Assembly: GCA_036526195.1 (NCBI GenBank)
Contig: DATCYZ010000080.1
Coordinates: 1 to 64,000 of the forward strand
Length of the DNA: 64,000 nt
Reading direction: 5' to 3'
From: DATCYZ01 sp036526195
GTDB lineage: Bacteria > Pseudomonadota > Gammaproteobacteria > Burkholderiales > SG8-39
Shown: positions 15,628-29,095 of the stretch, one piece after another
How positions within the stretch are numbered: the first letter of the stretch is position 1
How the letters are laid out: the number at the start of each line of letters is the position of its first letter
Translations under genes and position numbers: made by a program
The notes under the pieces: model-generated
Seen by the model: only the letters and a program-made list of their open reading frames with translations
Databases searched by the model: none
What the model was told of the DNA's origin: nothing

Positions 15628-16269
15628 TCAGCTTGTCCCGGTGTCCCGTTCCCCTTCCTGGTTGCGCTGCAGCATCAGTTGCACGAGGTCCGCCAGCGAT
15701 GTCGCCGCCAGCTTCTCCATCACCTTCGCGCGGTGAACTTCGACAGTTTTCACGCTGATGCCGAGCTCGCCGGCGATCTGCTTGTTCTGGCCGCCATCGA
15801 CCACCCGTTCCAGCACTTCGCGCTCGCGTTCCGTGAGCAGGGCGAGCCGCGCATCGATCTCGCTGCGCCGCGCGCGCCGCACCCGTGCCTCGCGGTCGTG
15901 TTCGATCGCCTTCTCGACAGTCTGCACGGCCAGTCGGTAGTCGAACGGCTTCTGGATGAAATCCACCGCACCGCTTTTCAGCGCGCTCACCGCCGTCGGC
16001 ACGTCGCCGTGACCGGTGACGAAGACGATCGGGATCTCCACCGATCGCGACCTGAGGTGCTGCTGCAACTCGAGCCCGCTCATGTCCGGCAGGTGCAGGT
16101 CGAGCACCAGGCAGGCCGCCCCCGCGTCGCGGTACGCGGCGATGAAGTCGGCGGCCGACGCAAAGGTGTGGACGTCGATGCCGCGGGACTGCATCAGCCA
16201 CTGCCAGAGCGCGCGGATCGATTCATCGTCGTCCACCACATAGGCGGCCGAGCGTGCCGCCTCGTTCAT
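15628..16269 (-). CDS. FixJ/NarL-family response regulator, CrbR-like
   Basis: The 213-aa protein has a receiver domain (about 8-120; acidic pocket VVDDDE, phospho-acceptor Asp57 in LVLDLHLPDMSG, FIQKPFD with the conserved Lys) and a C-terminal LuxR-type helix-turn-helix (LTEREREVLERVVDG...NKQIAGELGISVKTVEVHR). The start at 16269 overlaps the stop of the receiver-only gene in an ATGA. Regulators of this build pair with SLC5-linked kinases (CrbS/CrbR, MxtR/ErdR) to activate acs and acetate-transport genes. The adjacent kinase and acs support that role by inference. Confidence 0.92.
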   Translation of the reverse strand: MNEAARSAAYVVDDDESIRALWQWLMQSRGIDVHTFASAADFIAAYRDAGAACLVLDLHLPDMSGLELQQHLRSRSVEIPIVFVTGHGDVPTAVSALKSGAVDFIQKPFDYRLAVQTVEKAIEHDREARVRRARRSEIDARLALLTEREREVLERVVDGGQNKQIAGELGISVKTVEVHRAKVMEKLAATSLADLVQLMLQRNQEGERDTGTS

Positions 16270-16631
16270 GGCATCAGTCCGCGCACGGTGTCCACCACGT
16301 CCCGGGTGGAGAACGGCTTGATCAGGTAGGCATCCGCCCCCAGGGCACGTCCCTGCTCCTGCTCCGCCGCGCGGTCGCGGGCGGTCAGGATCACGATCCT
16401 GATGTGGTCGTGCCGGCGATTGCCGCGAATCCGCCGGCAGACTTCGAGCCCCCCCGGATGGGGCAGCATCAGGTCGAGCAGCAGCACGTCCGGGTCTAAA
16501 CGCTCCACCTCGGCAAGCGCTTCCTCGCCGGTACGCGCGCTGCACACCTCGTAGTCGTTGGCGCGCATCAGGAACTCGAGGGACGTCACGATATTCGGCT
16601 CGTCATCGACAATCAGGACCCTACGGGTCAT
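16266..16631 (-). CDS. single-domain response regulator receiver protein
   Basis: The 121-aa protein is a lone CheY-like receiver: VLIVDDEPNIV, phospho-acceptor Asp53 in VLLLDLMLPHPGG, the switch Thr in VILTARD and Lys in LIKPFS. There is no output domain. It lies 33 bases after the sensor kinase and overlaps the FixJ-like regulator by 4 bases, so kinase and both regulators form one unit. It could relay phosphate, act as a phosphate sink, or signal by protein contact. Confidence 0.94.
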   Translation of the reverse strand: MTRRVLIVDDEPNIVTSLEFLMRANDYEVCSARTGEEALAEVERLDPDVLLLDLMLPHPGGLEVCRRIRGNRRHDHIRIVILTARDRAAEQEQGRALGADAYLIKPFSTRDVVDTVRGLMP

Positions 16632-16664
16632 GGCGTTTTCAGGACCTTGCGGGTCATCGGCGGC

Positions 16665-19421
<2,757 letters not shown>

Positions 19422-19448
19422 CCCGGCTCCCGGCGCGCGGCGAGCGCC

Positions 19449-19646
19449 TCAGGCGTCGCGCTCGACCGCCCGGGCCATCAGGAAGATGAGGCCCGCCCAG
19501 GCCAGGAAGAAGTAGGCGTAGAGCACCGGGATGCCGAACACCATCACCGGCACGTTGACCACGGCGAGCAACGGAAAATTGAACAGCACCGCGCCCAGCA
19601 GGAAGAGTGCCGCAAGGCGCTGCCCGCGCCGGTCCTCGTCTCCCAT
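19449..19646 (-). CDS. small membrane protein upstream of the SLC5-kinase (CbrX-like position)
   Basis: The 65-aa protein has a short charged N-terminus (MGDEDRRGQR) and two hydrophobic helices (about 11-33 and 37-57). It lies 23 bases after the acs stop and 27 bases before the kinase gene. In Pseudomonas a small gene, cbrX, occupies the same place before cbrA and is translationally coupled to it; I infer an analogous role from position and size, not from alignment. The start at 19646 is the only ATG that gives a coherent two-helix protein. Confidence 0.7.
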   Translation of the reverse strand: MGDEDRRGQRLAALFLLGAVLFNFPLLAVVNVPVMVFGIPVLYAYFFLAWAGLIFLMARAVERDA

Positions 19647-19669
19647 GGCCCCGGAGCCCCCGCCCCGCC

Positions 19670-21643
<1,974 letters not shown>

Positions 21644-21706
21644 CGTTCGACTCCTCCTGGATGGGGGTTCCTCTCCGGCGCGGATCGACGCGCCCTGCAT
21701 GGCCAA

Positions 21707-21735
21707 ATAAGACCACCCAATCAATGCGTTGTAAA
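21707..21735 (-). promoter_or_regulatory. predicted acs promoter
   Basis: On the minus strand TTTACA (21735 to 21730), a 17-base spacer and TCTTAT (21712 to 21707) give five of six and four of six matches to the sigma-70 hexamers. The predicted start near 21700 leaves a 5' leader of about 55 bases before the acs ATG. The rest of the 219-bp divergent region to the yqhA-like gene shows no other clear element. Confidence 0.45.
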
Positions 21736-21862
21736 GGGCGCGGCGCAAGCGCAATCGATCCGGCCGACCGCGCCGCTATGCTAAATTACGCGCCTTCCGG
21801 AGCGGCCCGCGCCGCCATCAACCCGGCGGCCCGTCCGCCTCATCGCAAGACCACGAGAACCC

Positions 21863-22501
21863 ATGTCGAAACCCGAAACCGGCCGCCCCTCGGGCGAGGC
21901 GCGCGCCATGCGCCCCATTCCCGCCTTCATCTTCGCCAGCCGCTGGCTGCAGTTGCCGCTGTACCTCGGCCTGATCCTCGCGCAGACGGTGTACGTCTGG
22001 CACTTCTGGGTCGAGCTCGCCGACCTGATCGGCGCGGCCTTCGGCAACCAGGCGGCACTCGACCACATCATCAGCGCGGTGGCGATCGAGGGCGCGCCGC
22101 GTCCGACCAAGCTGACCGAGACCATCATCATGCTGGTGGTGCTCGGCCTGATCGACGTCGTCATGATCTCCAACCTGCTCATCATGGTGATCGTCGGCGG
22201 CTATGAAACCTTCGTCTCGCGCATGCACCTGAACGCGCACCCGGACCAGCCCGAGTGGCTGTCGCACGTGAACGCCTCGGTGCTCAAGGTCAAGCTCGCC
22301 ACGGCCATCATCGGCATCTCCTCGATCCACCTGCTGAAGACCTTCATCAACGCCGCCGCCTACGACGAGAAGACGCTGATCGCGCAAACCGTCATCCATA
22401 TCGCGTTCCTGTTGTCCGCGATCTCGATTGCCTATTGCGATCGACTGATGGCGCCGACGAACCATGCCGCGCGGCGTCCGGCGCCCGACGCGGCCCACTG
22501 A
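21863..22501 (+). CDS. YqhA/UPF0114 family membrane protein
   Basis: The 212-aa inner-membrane protein has about four hydrophobic helices. The conserved core includes ETIIMLVVLGLIDVVMISNLL and VKLATAIIGISSIHLLKTFI (both within the central third), characteristic of the YqhA (TIGR00645) family. Its biochemical role is not established. The gene is divergent from acs and ends 19 bases before fumarase on the same strand, so the two are probably one transcript. Confidence 0.9.
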   Translation: MSKPETGRPSGEARAMRPIPAFIFASRWLQLPLYLGLILAQTVYVWHFWVELADLIGAAFGNQAALDHIISAVAIEGAPRPTKLTETIIMLVVLGLIDVVMISNLLIMVIVGGYETFVSRMHLNAHPDQPEWLSHVNASVLKVKLATAIIGISSIHLLKTFINAAAYDEKTLIAQTVIHIAFLLSAISIAYCDRLMAPTNHAARRPAPDAAH

Positions 22502-22520
22502 ACGAACCGGGGAACACGCC

Positions 22521-24047
22521 ATGACCGCCATTCGCCAGGACGACCTCATCAGCAGCATCGCCGACGCGCTGCAGTTCATCTCGTACTACCACCCGGCAGA
22601 CTACATCCAGGCACTGGGCCGCGCGCACGAGCGCGAGCAGTCCGGCGCCGCCAAGGATGCGATCGCGCAGATCCTCACCAACTCGCGTATGTGCGCCGAA
22701 GGGCACCGGCCGATCTGCCAGGACACCGGCATCGTCAACGTCTTCCTGCGCGTCGGCATGAACCTGCGCTGGGCCGATGCCACGATGTCCGTCGAGGACA
22801 TGGTGAACGAGGGCGTGCGTCGCGGCTACAACGATCCGGACAACCCGCTGCGCGCCTCGGTGCTCGAGGACCCCGCCTTCGGCCGGCGCAACACGCGCGA
22901 CAACACCCCTGCGGTGATCCACGTGCAACTGGTGCCCGGCGACACGCTGGATGTCGATGTCGCTGCCAAGGGCGGCGGCTCGGAAGCGAAGTCGAAGTTC
23001 GCGATGCTGAATCCCTCGGACTCGATCGTCGACTGGGTGCTGAAGACGGTGCCCACCATGGGCGCGGGCTGGTGCCCGCCCGGCATGCTCGGCATCGGCA
23101 TCGGCGGCACCGCCGAGAAGTCCATGCTGATGGCCAAGGAGGCGCTGATGGCGCCGATCGACATGGCCGAACTGAAGGCGCGGGGTCCGGCCGACAAGCT
23201 CGAGGCGATGCGCATCGAGCTCTACGACAAGGTGAATGCGCTGGGCATCGGCGCGCAGGGCCTGGGTGGCCTTTCGACCGTGCTGGACGTCAAGATCCTC
23301 ACCTATCCGACCCACGCGGCCAACAAGCCGGTGGCGATGATCCCGAACTGCGCGGCCACGCGGCACGTGCACTTCACGCTCGACGGCAGCGGCGCGGCGG
23401 TGTTCAAGGCGCCGAGCCTGTCGGACTGGCCCGCGGTCACCTGGAAGCCGGACGCCGCGGCGCGGCGCGTGAACCTCGACGCGCTCACGCGCGAGCAGGT
23501 GAAAAGCTGGAAGTCCGGCGAGCGCCTGCTGCTCTCCGGCAAGCTGCTCACCGGGCGCGACGCCGCGCACAAGCGCATCCAGGACATGCTCGAGCGCGGC
23601 GAAAAGCTGCCGGTCGACTTCACCAACCGCGTCATCTACTACGTCGGGCCGGTCGACCCGGTGCGCGAGGAAGCGGTCGGCCCCGCCGGCCCCACCACCT
23701 CGACGCGCATGGACAAGTTCACCGACATGATGCTGGCGAAGACCGGCCTGGTGGGCATGGTCGGCAAGGCCGAGCGTGGCCCGGTGGCCATCGAGGCGAT
23801 CCGCAAGCACGGCGCGGCCTACCTGATGGCGGTGGGCGGCGCGGCCTACCTGGTGTCGAAGGCGATCCGCAAGTCGCGCGTGCTCGCCTTCGAGGACCTC
23901 GGCATGGAAGCGATCTACGAGTTCACCGTCGAGGACATGCCGGTGACGGTGGCGGTGGATGCCGGCGGCACCTCGGTGCACCAGAGCGGCCCCGCCGAGT
24001 GGGAATCGCGCATCCGCGAATTCAAGCTGCCGGTCGTCGCGGCGTGA
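22521..24047 (+). CDS. fumA: class I fumarate hydratase (iron-sulfur)
   Basis: The 508-aa protein interconverts fumarate and malate. It contains both the alpha half (RPICQDTGIVNVFLRVG, with the first cluster Cys) and the beta half (YYVGPVDPVREEAVGPAGPTTSTRMD) of the class I [4Fe-4S] enzymes in one chain. Further marks are GGGSEAKSKFAMLNPSDS and GMLGIGIGGTAEK. The start at 22521 gives the expected N-terminus (TAIRQDDLISSIADALQFISYY). It lies 19 bases after the yqhA-like gene. It supplies the TCA step between the sdh and mdh products encoded elsewhere in the window. Confidence 0.96.
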   Translation: MTAIRQDDLISSIADALQFISYYHPADYIQALGRAHEREQSGAAKDAIAQILTNSRMCAEGHRPICQDTGIVNVFLRVGMNLRWADATMSVEDMVNEGVRRGYNDPDNPLRASVLEDPAFGRRNTRDNTPAVIHVQLVPGDTLDVDVAAKGGGSEAKSKFAMLNPSDSIVDWVLKTVPTMGAGWCPPGMLGIGIGGTAEKSMLMAKEALMAPIDMAELKARGPADKLEAMRIELYDKVNALGIGAQGLGGLSTVLDVKILTYPTHAANKPVAMIPNCAATRHVHFTLDGSGAAVFKAPSLSDWPAVTWKPDAAARRVNLDALTREQVKSWKSGERLLLSGKLLTGRDAAHKRIQDMLERGEKLPVDFTNRVIYYVGPVDPVREEAVGPAGPTTSTRMDKFTDMMLAKTGLVGMVGKAERGPVAIEAIRKHGAAYLMAVGGAAYLVSKAIRKSRVLAFEDLGMEAIYEFTVEDMPVTVAVDAGGTSVHQSGPAEWESRIREFKLPVVAA

Positions 24048-24085
24048 CGCGGGCCGCGGCGCGCTGCGTCCGCGGCTAGTCGCCG

Positions 24086-25261
24086 ATGCGCACCGACTGG
24101 GGCGCGATCGGCGCCGTGTTTGCAGGCGGTCTGGTCGCCGGCGCGTGCATCGGCAAGGTGCCGCCCGCGCTCCCGGGACTGCGCGAATCCCTCGGCCTGA
24201 GCCTCGTCGAGGCGGGTTTCATCGCCACCATGCTCAACGTCATGGGCATGGTCGCCGGCCTCGGCGCGGGCGTGCTCTGCGATCGCTTCGGCCACAAGCG
24301 GCTTGCGCTCGCGGGCCTCGCGACGATGGCCGCCGGCGGCTTCATCGGCGCACTGTCCTGGGGCTTCGCGCCCCTGCTCGCCGCGCGCTTCATCGAAGGC
24401 GCCGGGTTCATCGTCTTCACCGTGTCGGGCTCCGCCCTGATGACCGCGTCGGCGGCCGGTGCCCGCGACCGCGCGCGCGCGCTCGCCTTGTGGAGCGCCT
24501 ACATGCCCACCGGCGGTGCCACGGCGCTGCTGCTCGCGCCGTGGCTGATCGCGACGACGGGCTGGCGCGGCCTGTGGACGGCGATCGCCCTCGCCACCCT
24601 CGTCGCCCTCGCGCTGGTGGCGCGCCATGCGCCCGTGCCGGCACATGGCGCGGTGCGCTCGATGCGGCTGGTGCGCGAGGCCCTGCGGCAACCGGGCAAC
24701 ATCGCGCTCGCGATCCTGTTCGCGTTCTACGTCGCGCAGTGGACCTCGGTGATGATCTGGCTGCCGACCTTCGCCATCGAGCAACGCGGTGCCTCGCACG
24801 CCACCGGAGCGCTGCTGGCCGCGGCCATGGTCATCGCGAACATTCCCGGCAACCTCGGCGGCGGCTGGCTGCTCTCGCGCGGCGTGCCGCGGGGGCGGCT
24901 GGTGATCGTGGCCGCGCTGGTCGCCGCGCTGTGCGAGATCGGCATGCTGCAAGACGCGCTGCCCGACGCGCTGCGTTTCGCGCTGGTGCTCGCGTTCTCG
25001 TGCGTCGCCGGCACCATCCCGAGCGCCATCTTTTCCGGCCTGCCGGTCCATGCGCCGACGCCGCAGCACATCGGCACCGGCAACGGTTTCGTCATGCAGA
25101 CCTCGCAGGCCGGACAGTTCTTCGGCCCGATCGCGCTCGCCTGGGTCGCCTCGAACCACGGCGGCTGGCAGGCGAGCCTCGGCCTGATGCTGGCCTTCGC
25201 CGCCTGCTGCGTCGGCTGCGGGATCGCACTCGGGCGGATCGAAGCCCGCCGGGAAACGTAG
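24086..25261 (+). CDS. MFS transporter
   Basis: The 391-aa protein has 12 predicted membrane helices and the major facilitator loop between helices 2 and 3 (CDRFGHKRLALAG). The overall look (short loops, NVMGMVAGLGAGVL) is that of the CynX/NimT-like anion and small-molecule carriers. No clear Shine-Dalgarno precedes the ATG. It is 38 bases after fumarase and 28 bases before the HMG-CoA lyase gene, so it may serve uptake or export of the acid handled by the lyase and CoA transferase. The substrate is not predictable. Confidence 0.88.
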   Translation: MRTDWGAIGAVFAGGLVAGACIGKVPPALPGLRESLGLSLVEAGFIATMLNVMGMVAGLGAGVLCDRFGHKRLALAGLATMAAGGFIGALSWGFAPLLAARFIEGAGFIVFTVSGSALMTASAAGARDRARALALWSAYMPTGGATALLLAPWLIATTGWRGLWTAIALATLVALALVARHAPVPAHGAVRSMRLVREALRQPGNIALAILFAFYVAQWTSVMIWLPTFAIEQRGASHATGALLAAAMVIANIPGNLGGGWLLSRGVPRGRLVIVAALVAALCEIGMLQDALPDALRFALVLAFSCVAGTIPSAIFSGLPVHAPTPQHIGTGNGFVMQTSQAGQFFGPIALAWVASNHGGWQASLGLMLAFAACCVGCGIALGRIEARRET

Positions 25262-25289
25262 AATGCCGCAAGCCAAGGAGGATTTGCCC

Positions 25290-26213
25290 ATGCCTGACGT
25301 CCATCTCTGCGAAGTCGGACCGCGCGACGGCCTGCAGAACGCACACCACCTGATGCCCACGGAGGTGAAGAAGCGCTGGATCAGCGCGCTTGCCGGCGCG
25401 GGCCTGCGGGAAATCGAGGTCGGCTCCTTCGTGCCGCCGAAGCTGATTCCAGCGATGGCCGACACCGGCGAGATCGTGGCCCACGCCCGCAGCCTGCCCG
25501 GCGTCTGTGTCGTGGCGCTCGCGCCCAACCTGAAGGGCTTCCAGCGCGCGGCGGAAGCCGGCGCGCACAAGGTCACTTTTCCCGTTTCGGCCAGCCACGC
25601 CCACAGCGTCTCGAACGTGCGCATGACGCCGGACCAGATGGTCGAGGAAGTCGCGCGCTGCATCCAGTGGAACCGCGACCAGCCCGAGGCGAAACGCATG
25701 CTGGTCGAAGGCGCGGTGGCCACCGCCTTCGGCTGCACGCTGCAGGGCGCGGTGCCCGAGGACGAGGTGGAGCGCATCGCCGTGGCGCTGGTCGAGGCCG
25801 GCTGCGACTGCATCGCGGTCGCCGACACCGTCGGCTACGCCAACCCGGCGCAGGTGCGGCGCATCTTTGCGCGCGTGCGCAAGGCCGTCGGCGGCAAGCT
25901 CGAGGGCGCGCATTTCCACAACACCCGCGGCCTCGGGCTGGCCAACGCGCTGGCGGCCTGGGAGGAAGGCGTGCGGCACTTCGATTCCTCCATGGGCGGC
26001 CTCGGCGGCTGCCCCTTCGCGCCGGGCGCGAGCGGCAACGTGATCACCGAGGACCTGGTCTTCATGTTCGAGAGCATGGGCGTGTCCACCGGCATCGACT
26101 TCGAGCGCCTGCTCGCGGCGCGCGCGGTGCTCATCGAGGGCCTGCCCGAGGAACCGATCTACGGCCACACGCCGATGGCCGGGCTGCCGAAGGGATTCCG
26201 GGCCGCTGCGTGA
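25290..26213 (+). CDS. hydroxymethylglutaryl-CoA lyase
   Basis: The 307-aa TIM-barrel lyase cleaves 3-hydroxy-3-methylglutaryl-CoA to acetoacetate and acetyl-CoA. It carries the opening CEVGPRDGLQN motif, metal-binding His in AHFHNTRG and the family signature GGLGGCPFAPGASGN with the active-site Cys. The start at 25290 is preceded by AAGGAGG. It overlaps the following CoA transferase start in a GTGA. Next to a CaiB-type transferase the true substrate may be HMG-CoA or a related branched 3-hydroxyacyl-CoA; leucine catabolism genes (liu) are not nearby. Confidence 0.93.
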   Translation: MPDVHLCEVGPRDGLQNAHHLMPTEVKKRWISALAGAGLREIEVGSFVPPKLIPAMADTGEIVAHARSLPGVCVVALAPNLKGFQRAAEAGAHKVTFPVSASHAHSVSNVRMTPDQMVEEVARCIQWNRDQPEAKRMLVEGAVATAFGCTLQGAVPEDEVERIAVALVEAGCDCIAVADTVGYANPAQVRRIFARVRKAVGGKLEGAHFHNTRGLGLANALAAWEEGVRHFDSSMGGLGGCPFAPGASGNVITEDLVFMFESMGVSTGIDFERLLAARAVLIEGLPEEPIYGHTPMAGLPKGFRAAA

Positions 26214-27385
26214 GCACCCTGCCGCTCGAGGGCGTGCGCGTCGTCGAGTTCGCACACATGGTGATGGGCCCGTCCTGCGGACTGGTGCTCGCGGACCTCG
26301 GCGCCGAAGTCATCAAGGTCGAGCCGCTGGAGGGCGACAACACCCGGCGCCTGGCCGCCGCCGGCGCCGGCTTCTTCCCGATCTTCAACCGCAACAAGAA
26401 GAGCCTCGCCGTCGACCTGAAGCGCGAGGCCGGCCGCGCGCTGGTGCTGCGCCTGCTCGACGGCGCGGACGTGCTCTCGGAGAACTTCCGCCCCGGGGCG
26501 CTCGACAAGCTCGGCTTCGGGCAGGCGGCGCTCGCCGCGCGCAATCCGCGCCTGGTCTATTGCTCGTTGAAGGGATTCCTCCCCGGGCCCTACGAGCATC
26601 GCGCGGCGCTGGACGAGGTGGTGCAGATGATGGGGGGCCTTGCCTACATGACCGGCCTGCCCGACCGCCCCTTGCGCGTCGGCTCCTCGGTGAACGACAT
26701 CATGGGCGGCATGTTCGGCGCCATCGGCGTGCTTGCGGCCCTTCGCGAGCGCGAGACGACCGGCCGGGGAAAGCTCGTCACCAGTGCACTGTTCGAGAAC
26801 ACCGCCTACCTCGTCGCCCAGCACATGGCGCAGTTCGCCATCACCGGCGAGGCGCCGCCGCCGATGTCGGTGAAGCGCCCGGCCTGGGGCGTCTACGACA
26901 TCTTCGAGACCGCGGACGCCAGCCGGCTGTTCGTCGGCGCCGTGACCGACACGCAGTGGGTGGTGTTCTGCAAGGCCTTCGAACTGCCAGAACTCGCCGC
27001 CGACCCGCGCCTTGCGACCAACGCGTTGCGCGTGAAGGAACGCGAATGGCTGATCCCGCGGCTCGGCCTTGCGCTGAAGAAATACACGCGTGATGAGCTC
27101 GCGGCCAGGCTCGAGGCCATCGGCCTGCCGTTCGCGCCGATCAACACGCCCTGGGACCTGTTCGACGATCCGCACCTGAAAGCCTCGGGCGGGTTGCTCG
27201 AGACGCTGGTGGCGCCCGGGGTCAGCATTCCGGTGCCGGCGCTGCCGCTGGCGCTCGACGGCGAGCACCTCGGCAAGCGGATGGATCCGCCGGGCATCGG
27301 CGAGCACACGCGGGAGGTCCTTGCCGCGCTGGGGTGTTCGACCGCCGAGATCGACGGGCATTTCGCGGCCGGGGTGGTGGCGTGA
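26210..27385 (+). CDS. CaiB/BaiF family CoA transferase
   Basis: The 391-aa class III CoA transferase moves CoA between carboxylic acids. The start is GTG 26210, overlapping the lyase stop by 4 bases, which gives the standard N-terminus LPLEGVRVVEFAHMVMGPSCG. Other marks are LADLGAEVIKVEPLEGD, RNKKSLAVDLK and a C-terminal GEHTREVLAALG. Upstream in-frame sequence is out of family. It is coupled to the HMG-CoA lyase and probably activates the acid that the lyase then cleaves. Confidence 0.92.
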   Translation: MSTLPLEGVRVVEFAHMVMGPSCGLVLADLGAEVIKVEPLEGDNTRRLAAAGAGFFPIFNRNKKSLAVDLKREAGRALVLRLLDGADVLSENFRPGALDKLGFGQAALAARNPRLVYCSLKGFLPGPYEHRAALDEVVQMMGGLAYMTGLPDRPLRVGSSVNDIMGGMFGAIGVLAALRERETTGRGKLVTSALFENTAYLVAQHMAQFAITGEAPPPMSVKRPAWGVYDIFETADASRLFVGAVTDTQWVVFCKAFELPELAADPRLATNALRVKEREWLIPRLGLALKKYTRDELAARLEAIGLPFAPINTPWDLFDDPHLKASGGLLETLVAPGVSIPVPALPLALDGEHLGKRMDPPGIGEHTREVLAALGCSTAEIDGHFAAGVVA

Positions 27386-27414
27386 ACCGGTTCGGCGCCG
27401 GACACGGCCTAATA

Positions 27415-27430
27415 GTAACATATATGTTAC
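27415..27430. promoter_or_regulatory. 16-bp perfect palindrome upstream of the PhyH-like gene (operator candidate)
   Basis: GTAACATATATGTTAC is perfectly palindromic and stands in an AT-rich island (about 27409-27438) within very GC-rich surroundings. It lies 45 bases before the PhyH-like start codon and 29 bases after the CoA transferase stop. Palindromes of this form are typical of GntR- or TetR-type dimers. No regulator gene is adjacent. Confidence 0.55.
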
Positions 27431-27475
27431 CATATTTGGGGGAACGGCGTATCCGGGCGCCACAAGGCGAACACC

Positions 27476-28237
27476 ATGCTGACTGAATCCCAACTGGGGC
27501 ATTACCGGGACCGCGGCTACGTGATTCCCGAATTCCGCCTGCCGGCGCCCGTGCTCGAGGACCTGCGCGCCGACCACGTACGCCTGGTCGCGCGCCACCC
27601 CGAGTTCCGCCAGTACTGCCCCAACCTGCTCGCCTACGACCTGCGTTTCCTCGAGGTTGCGCGCACGCCGGAGATCGTCGGGATGATCGGCCAGGTCCTC
27701 GGCCCGGACTTCGCGCTGTGGAACTCGAGCCTCTTCGCCAAGCCCGCCGCCGACGGCAAGCGCACGCCCTGGCACCAGGACGGCCAGTACTGGCCGATCC
27801 GGCCGCTGGCCACCTGCACGGTGTGGATCGCAATCGACGATTCGACCACCGAGAACGGCTGCCTGCGCGTCATCCCCGGCTCGCACCACGGCCAGAAGCT
27901 GCGCGCGCACCGCAAACTGGAGACGGACGACGCCACGCTCAACCAGGAACTGCTCGAATCGGAGTACGACCTCGCGCAGGCCGCGGACCTCGTGCTCGAG
28001 GCGGGGCAGATGTCGCTGCACGACGTCTACCTGCTGCACGGCTCCGAGCCGAACCGCTCGCCGCGCCCGCGCCGCGGCATGACGCTGCGCTTCATGCCGA
28101 CGACCTCCGTGTTCGACCGCGAGATCGCCCGCGAGCAGGCGAAAGTGTTTTCGCTCGCCGACCATTCCCAGCGCACGCTCTACCTGATGAGCGGCGTCGA
28201 CCGCTCGGGACGCAACGACTTCCGGCTGCGGCGCTGA
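27476..28237 (+). CDS. phytanoyl-CoA dioxygenase (PhyH) family oxygenase
   Basis: The 253-aa Fe(II)/2-oxoglutarate-dependent oxygenase has the facial triad HxD...H at His100, Asp102 (TPWHQDGQYW) and His188 (YLLHGSEPNRS), with a downstream Arg near 200 for 2-oxoglutarate. Bacterial PhyH-like enzymes hydroxylate varied small molecules (acyl-CoAs, phosphonates, ectoine, quinolones), so the substrate is open. It is preceded by its own AT-rich region with a perfect palindrome, suggesting independent regulation from the CoA transferase. It converges on the exported methyltransferase-like gene (28 bases between stops). Confidence 0.9.
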   Translation: MLTESQLGHYRDRGYVIPEFRLPAPVLEDLRADHVRLVARHPEFRQYCPNLLAYDLRFLEVARTPEIVGMIGQVLGPDFALWNSSLFAKPAADGKRTPWHQDGQYWPIRPLATCTVWIAIDDSTTENGCLRVIPGSHHGQKLRAHRKLETDDATLNQELLESEYDLAQAADLVLEAGQMSLHDVYLLHGSEPNRSPRPRRGMTLRFMPTTSVFDREIAREQAKVFSLADHSQRTLYLMSGVDRSGRNDFRLRR

Positions 28238-28265
28238 TTCGTCGTACGGCGACGCGGGCGGGCGC

Positions 28266-29084
28266 CTAGTTCACGCGCCGCTCGAGCCGGAACGGCAGTT
28301 CGCGTCCGCCGATCCCGGCCAGGCCCTCGATCACCGCGCCATTCACGCGGCCGCGGAAGACCGCCCCGCCCGCGCGCCAGCCGATCTCCGCGCCGGACAG
28401 GCGCGCCTCGCGCACCTCCAGCGCGGCCTCCCCGCCGCGCATGGCGAGCTCGATCTGCTGGAAGTTCTGCTCGATGCGTACCTCGATGGCGCCCAGCCCG
28501 GCCGCCTCGCCCGCCCAGGCGCCGCGCACCTGCGCCGGCACCACCCACAGGTGGAGGATGCTGGTGTCGCCCTGCGAGGGGTGCCGCTCCAGCAGGGGCA
28601 CCGTCTCGCTGCGGTCCGGGCGCCAGCCGGTCATGGTGAAGGCATGCGAGACGATGCGCGTGCCCGGGCGCAGGCTGTCGAGGAACCGCGCCTGCAACTG
28701 GTCCATCAGCGAGGGCAGCAGGTAGACCGTCACCACGCTGGCCGACGACAGGTCGAAGCGCAGCGCGTTCTCGGCGAAGAAGCGCGTGTGCGCCGACACC
28801 CCCGCCGCCTGCGCCGCGCGCTGCGATACCCGCACCAGGTTCTCGTCCAGTTCGACGCCCGTGGCCGTGGCGCCGAAGTCGCGCGCGGCGGCGATCACGA
28901 TGCGCCCGTCGCCGGAGCCGAGATCGATCAGGGTGTCCGCGGCCGAGACCTTCGCCAGGCGCAGCATCGCGTCCACCACTTCGAGCGGCGTGGTGACGAA
29001 GGGAGGGCGCACCTCGTTTACCTGGGCCCCGCCCGGAAGACTCGCGAACAGGCACAGCACGGCCAGCAGCAGGCGGGCGCGCAT
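28266..29084 (-). CDS. exported class I SAM-dependent methyltransferase-like protein
   Basis: The 272-aa protein begins with an apparent signal peptide (MRARLLLAVLCLFASLPGGAQ). A Rossmann methyltransferase domain follows, with motif I DLGSGDGR (54-61), the acidic residue in TGVELDENLV and a VVTVYLLPSLMDQL region. A C-terminal part of about 90 residues has no recognised fold. S-adenosylmethionine is not normally available in the periplasm, so the signal is either an uncleaved membrane anchor, a false start, or a sign of altered function. It follows the TRAP large permease by 11 bases, which places it in the TRAP operon. Confidence 0.8.
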   Translation of the reverse strand: MRARLLLAVLCLFASLPGGAQVNEVRPPFVTTPLEVVDAMLRLAKVSAADTLIDLGSGDGRIVIAAARDFGATATGVELDENLVRVSQRAAQAAGVSAHTRFFAENALRFDLSSASVVTVYLLPSLMDQLQARFLDSLRPGTRIVSHAFTMTGWRPDRSETVPLLERHPSQGDTSILHLWVVPAQVRGAWAGEAAGLGAIEVRIEQNFQQIELAMRGGEAALEVREARLSGAEIGWRAGGAVFRGRVNGAVIEGLAGIGGRELPFRLERRVN

Positions 29085-29095
29085 CGCGGGCCGCC

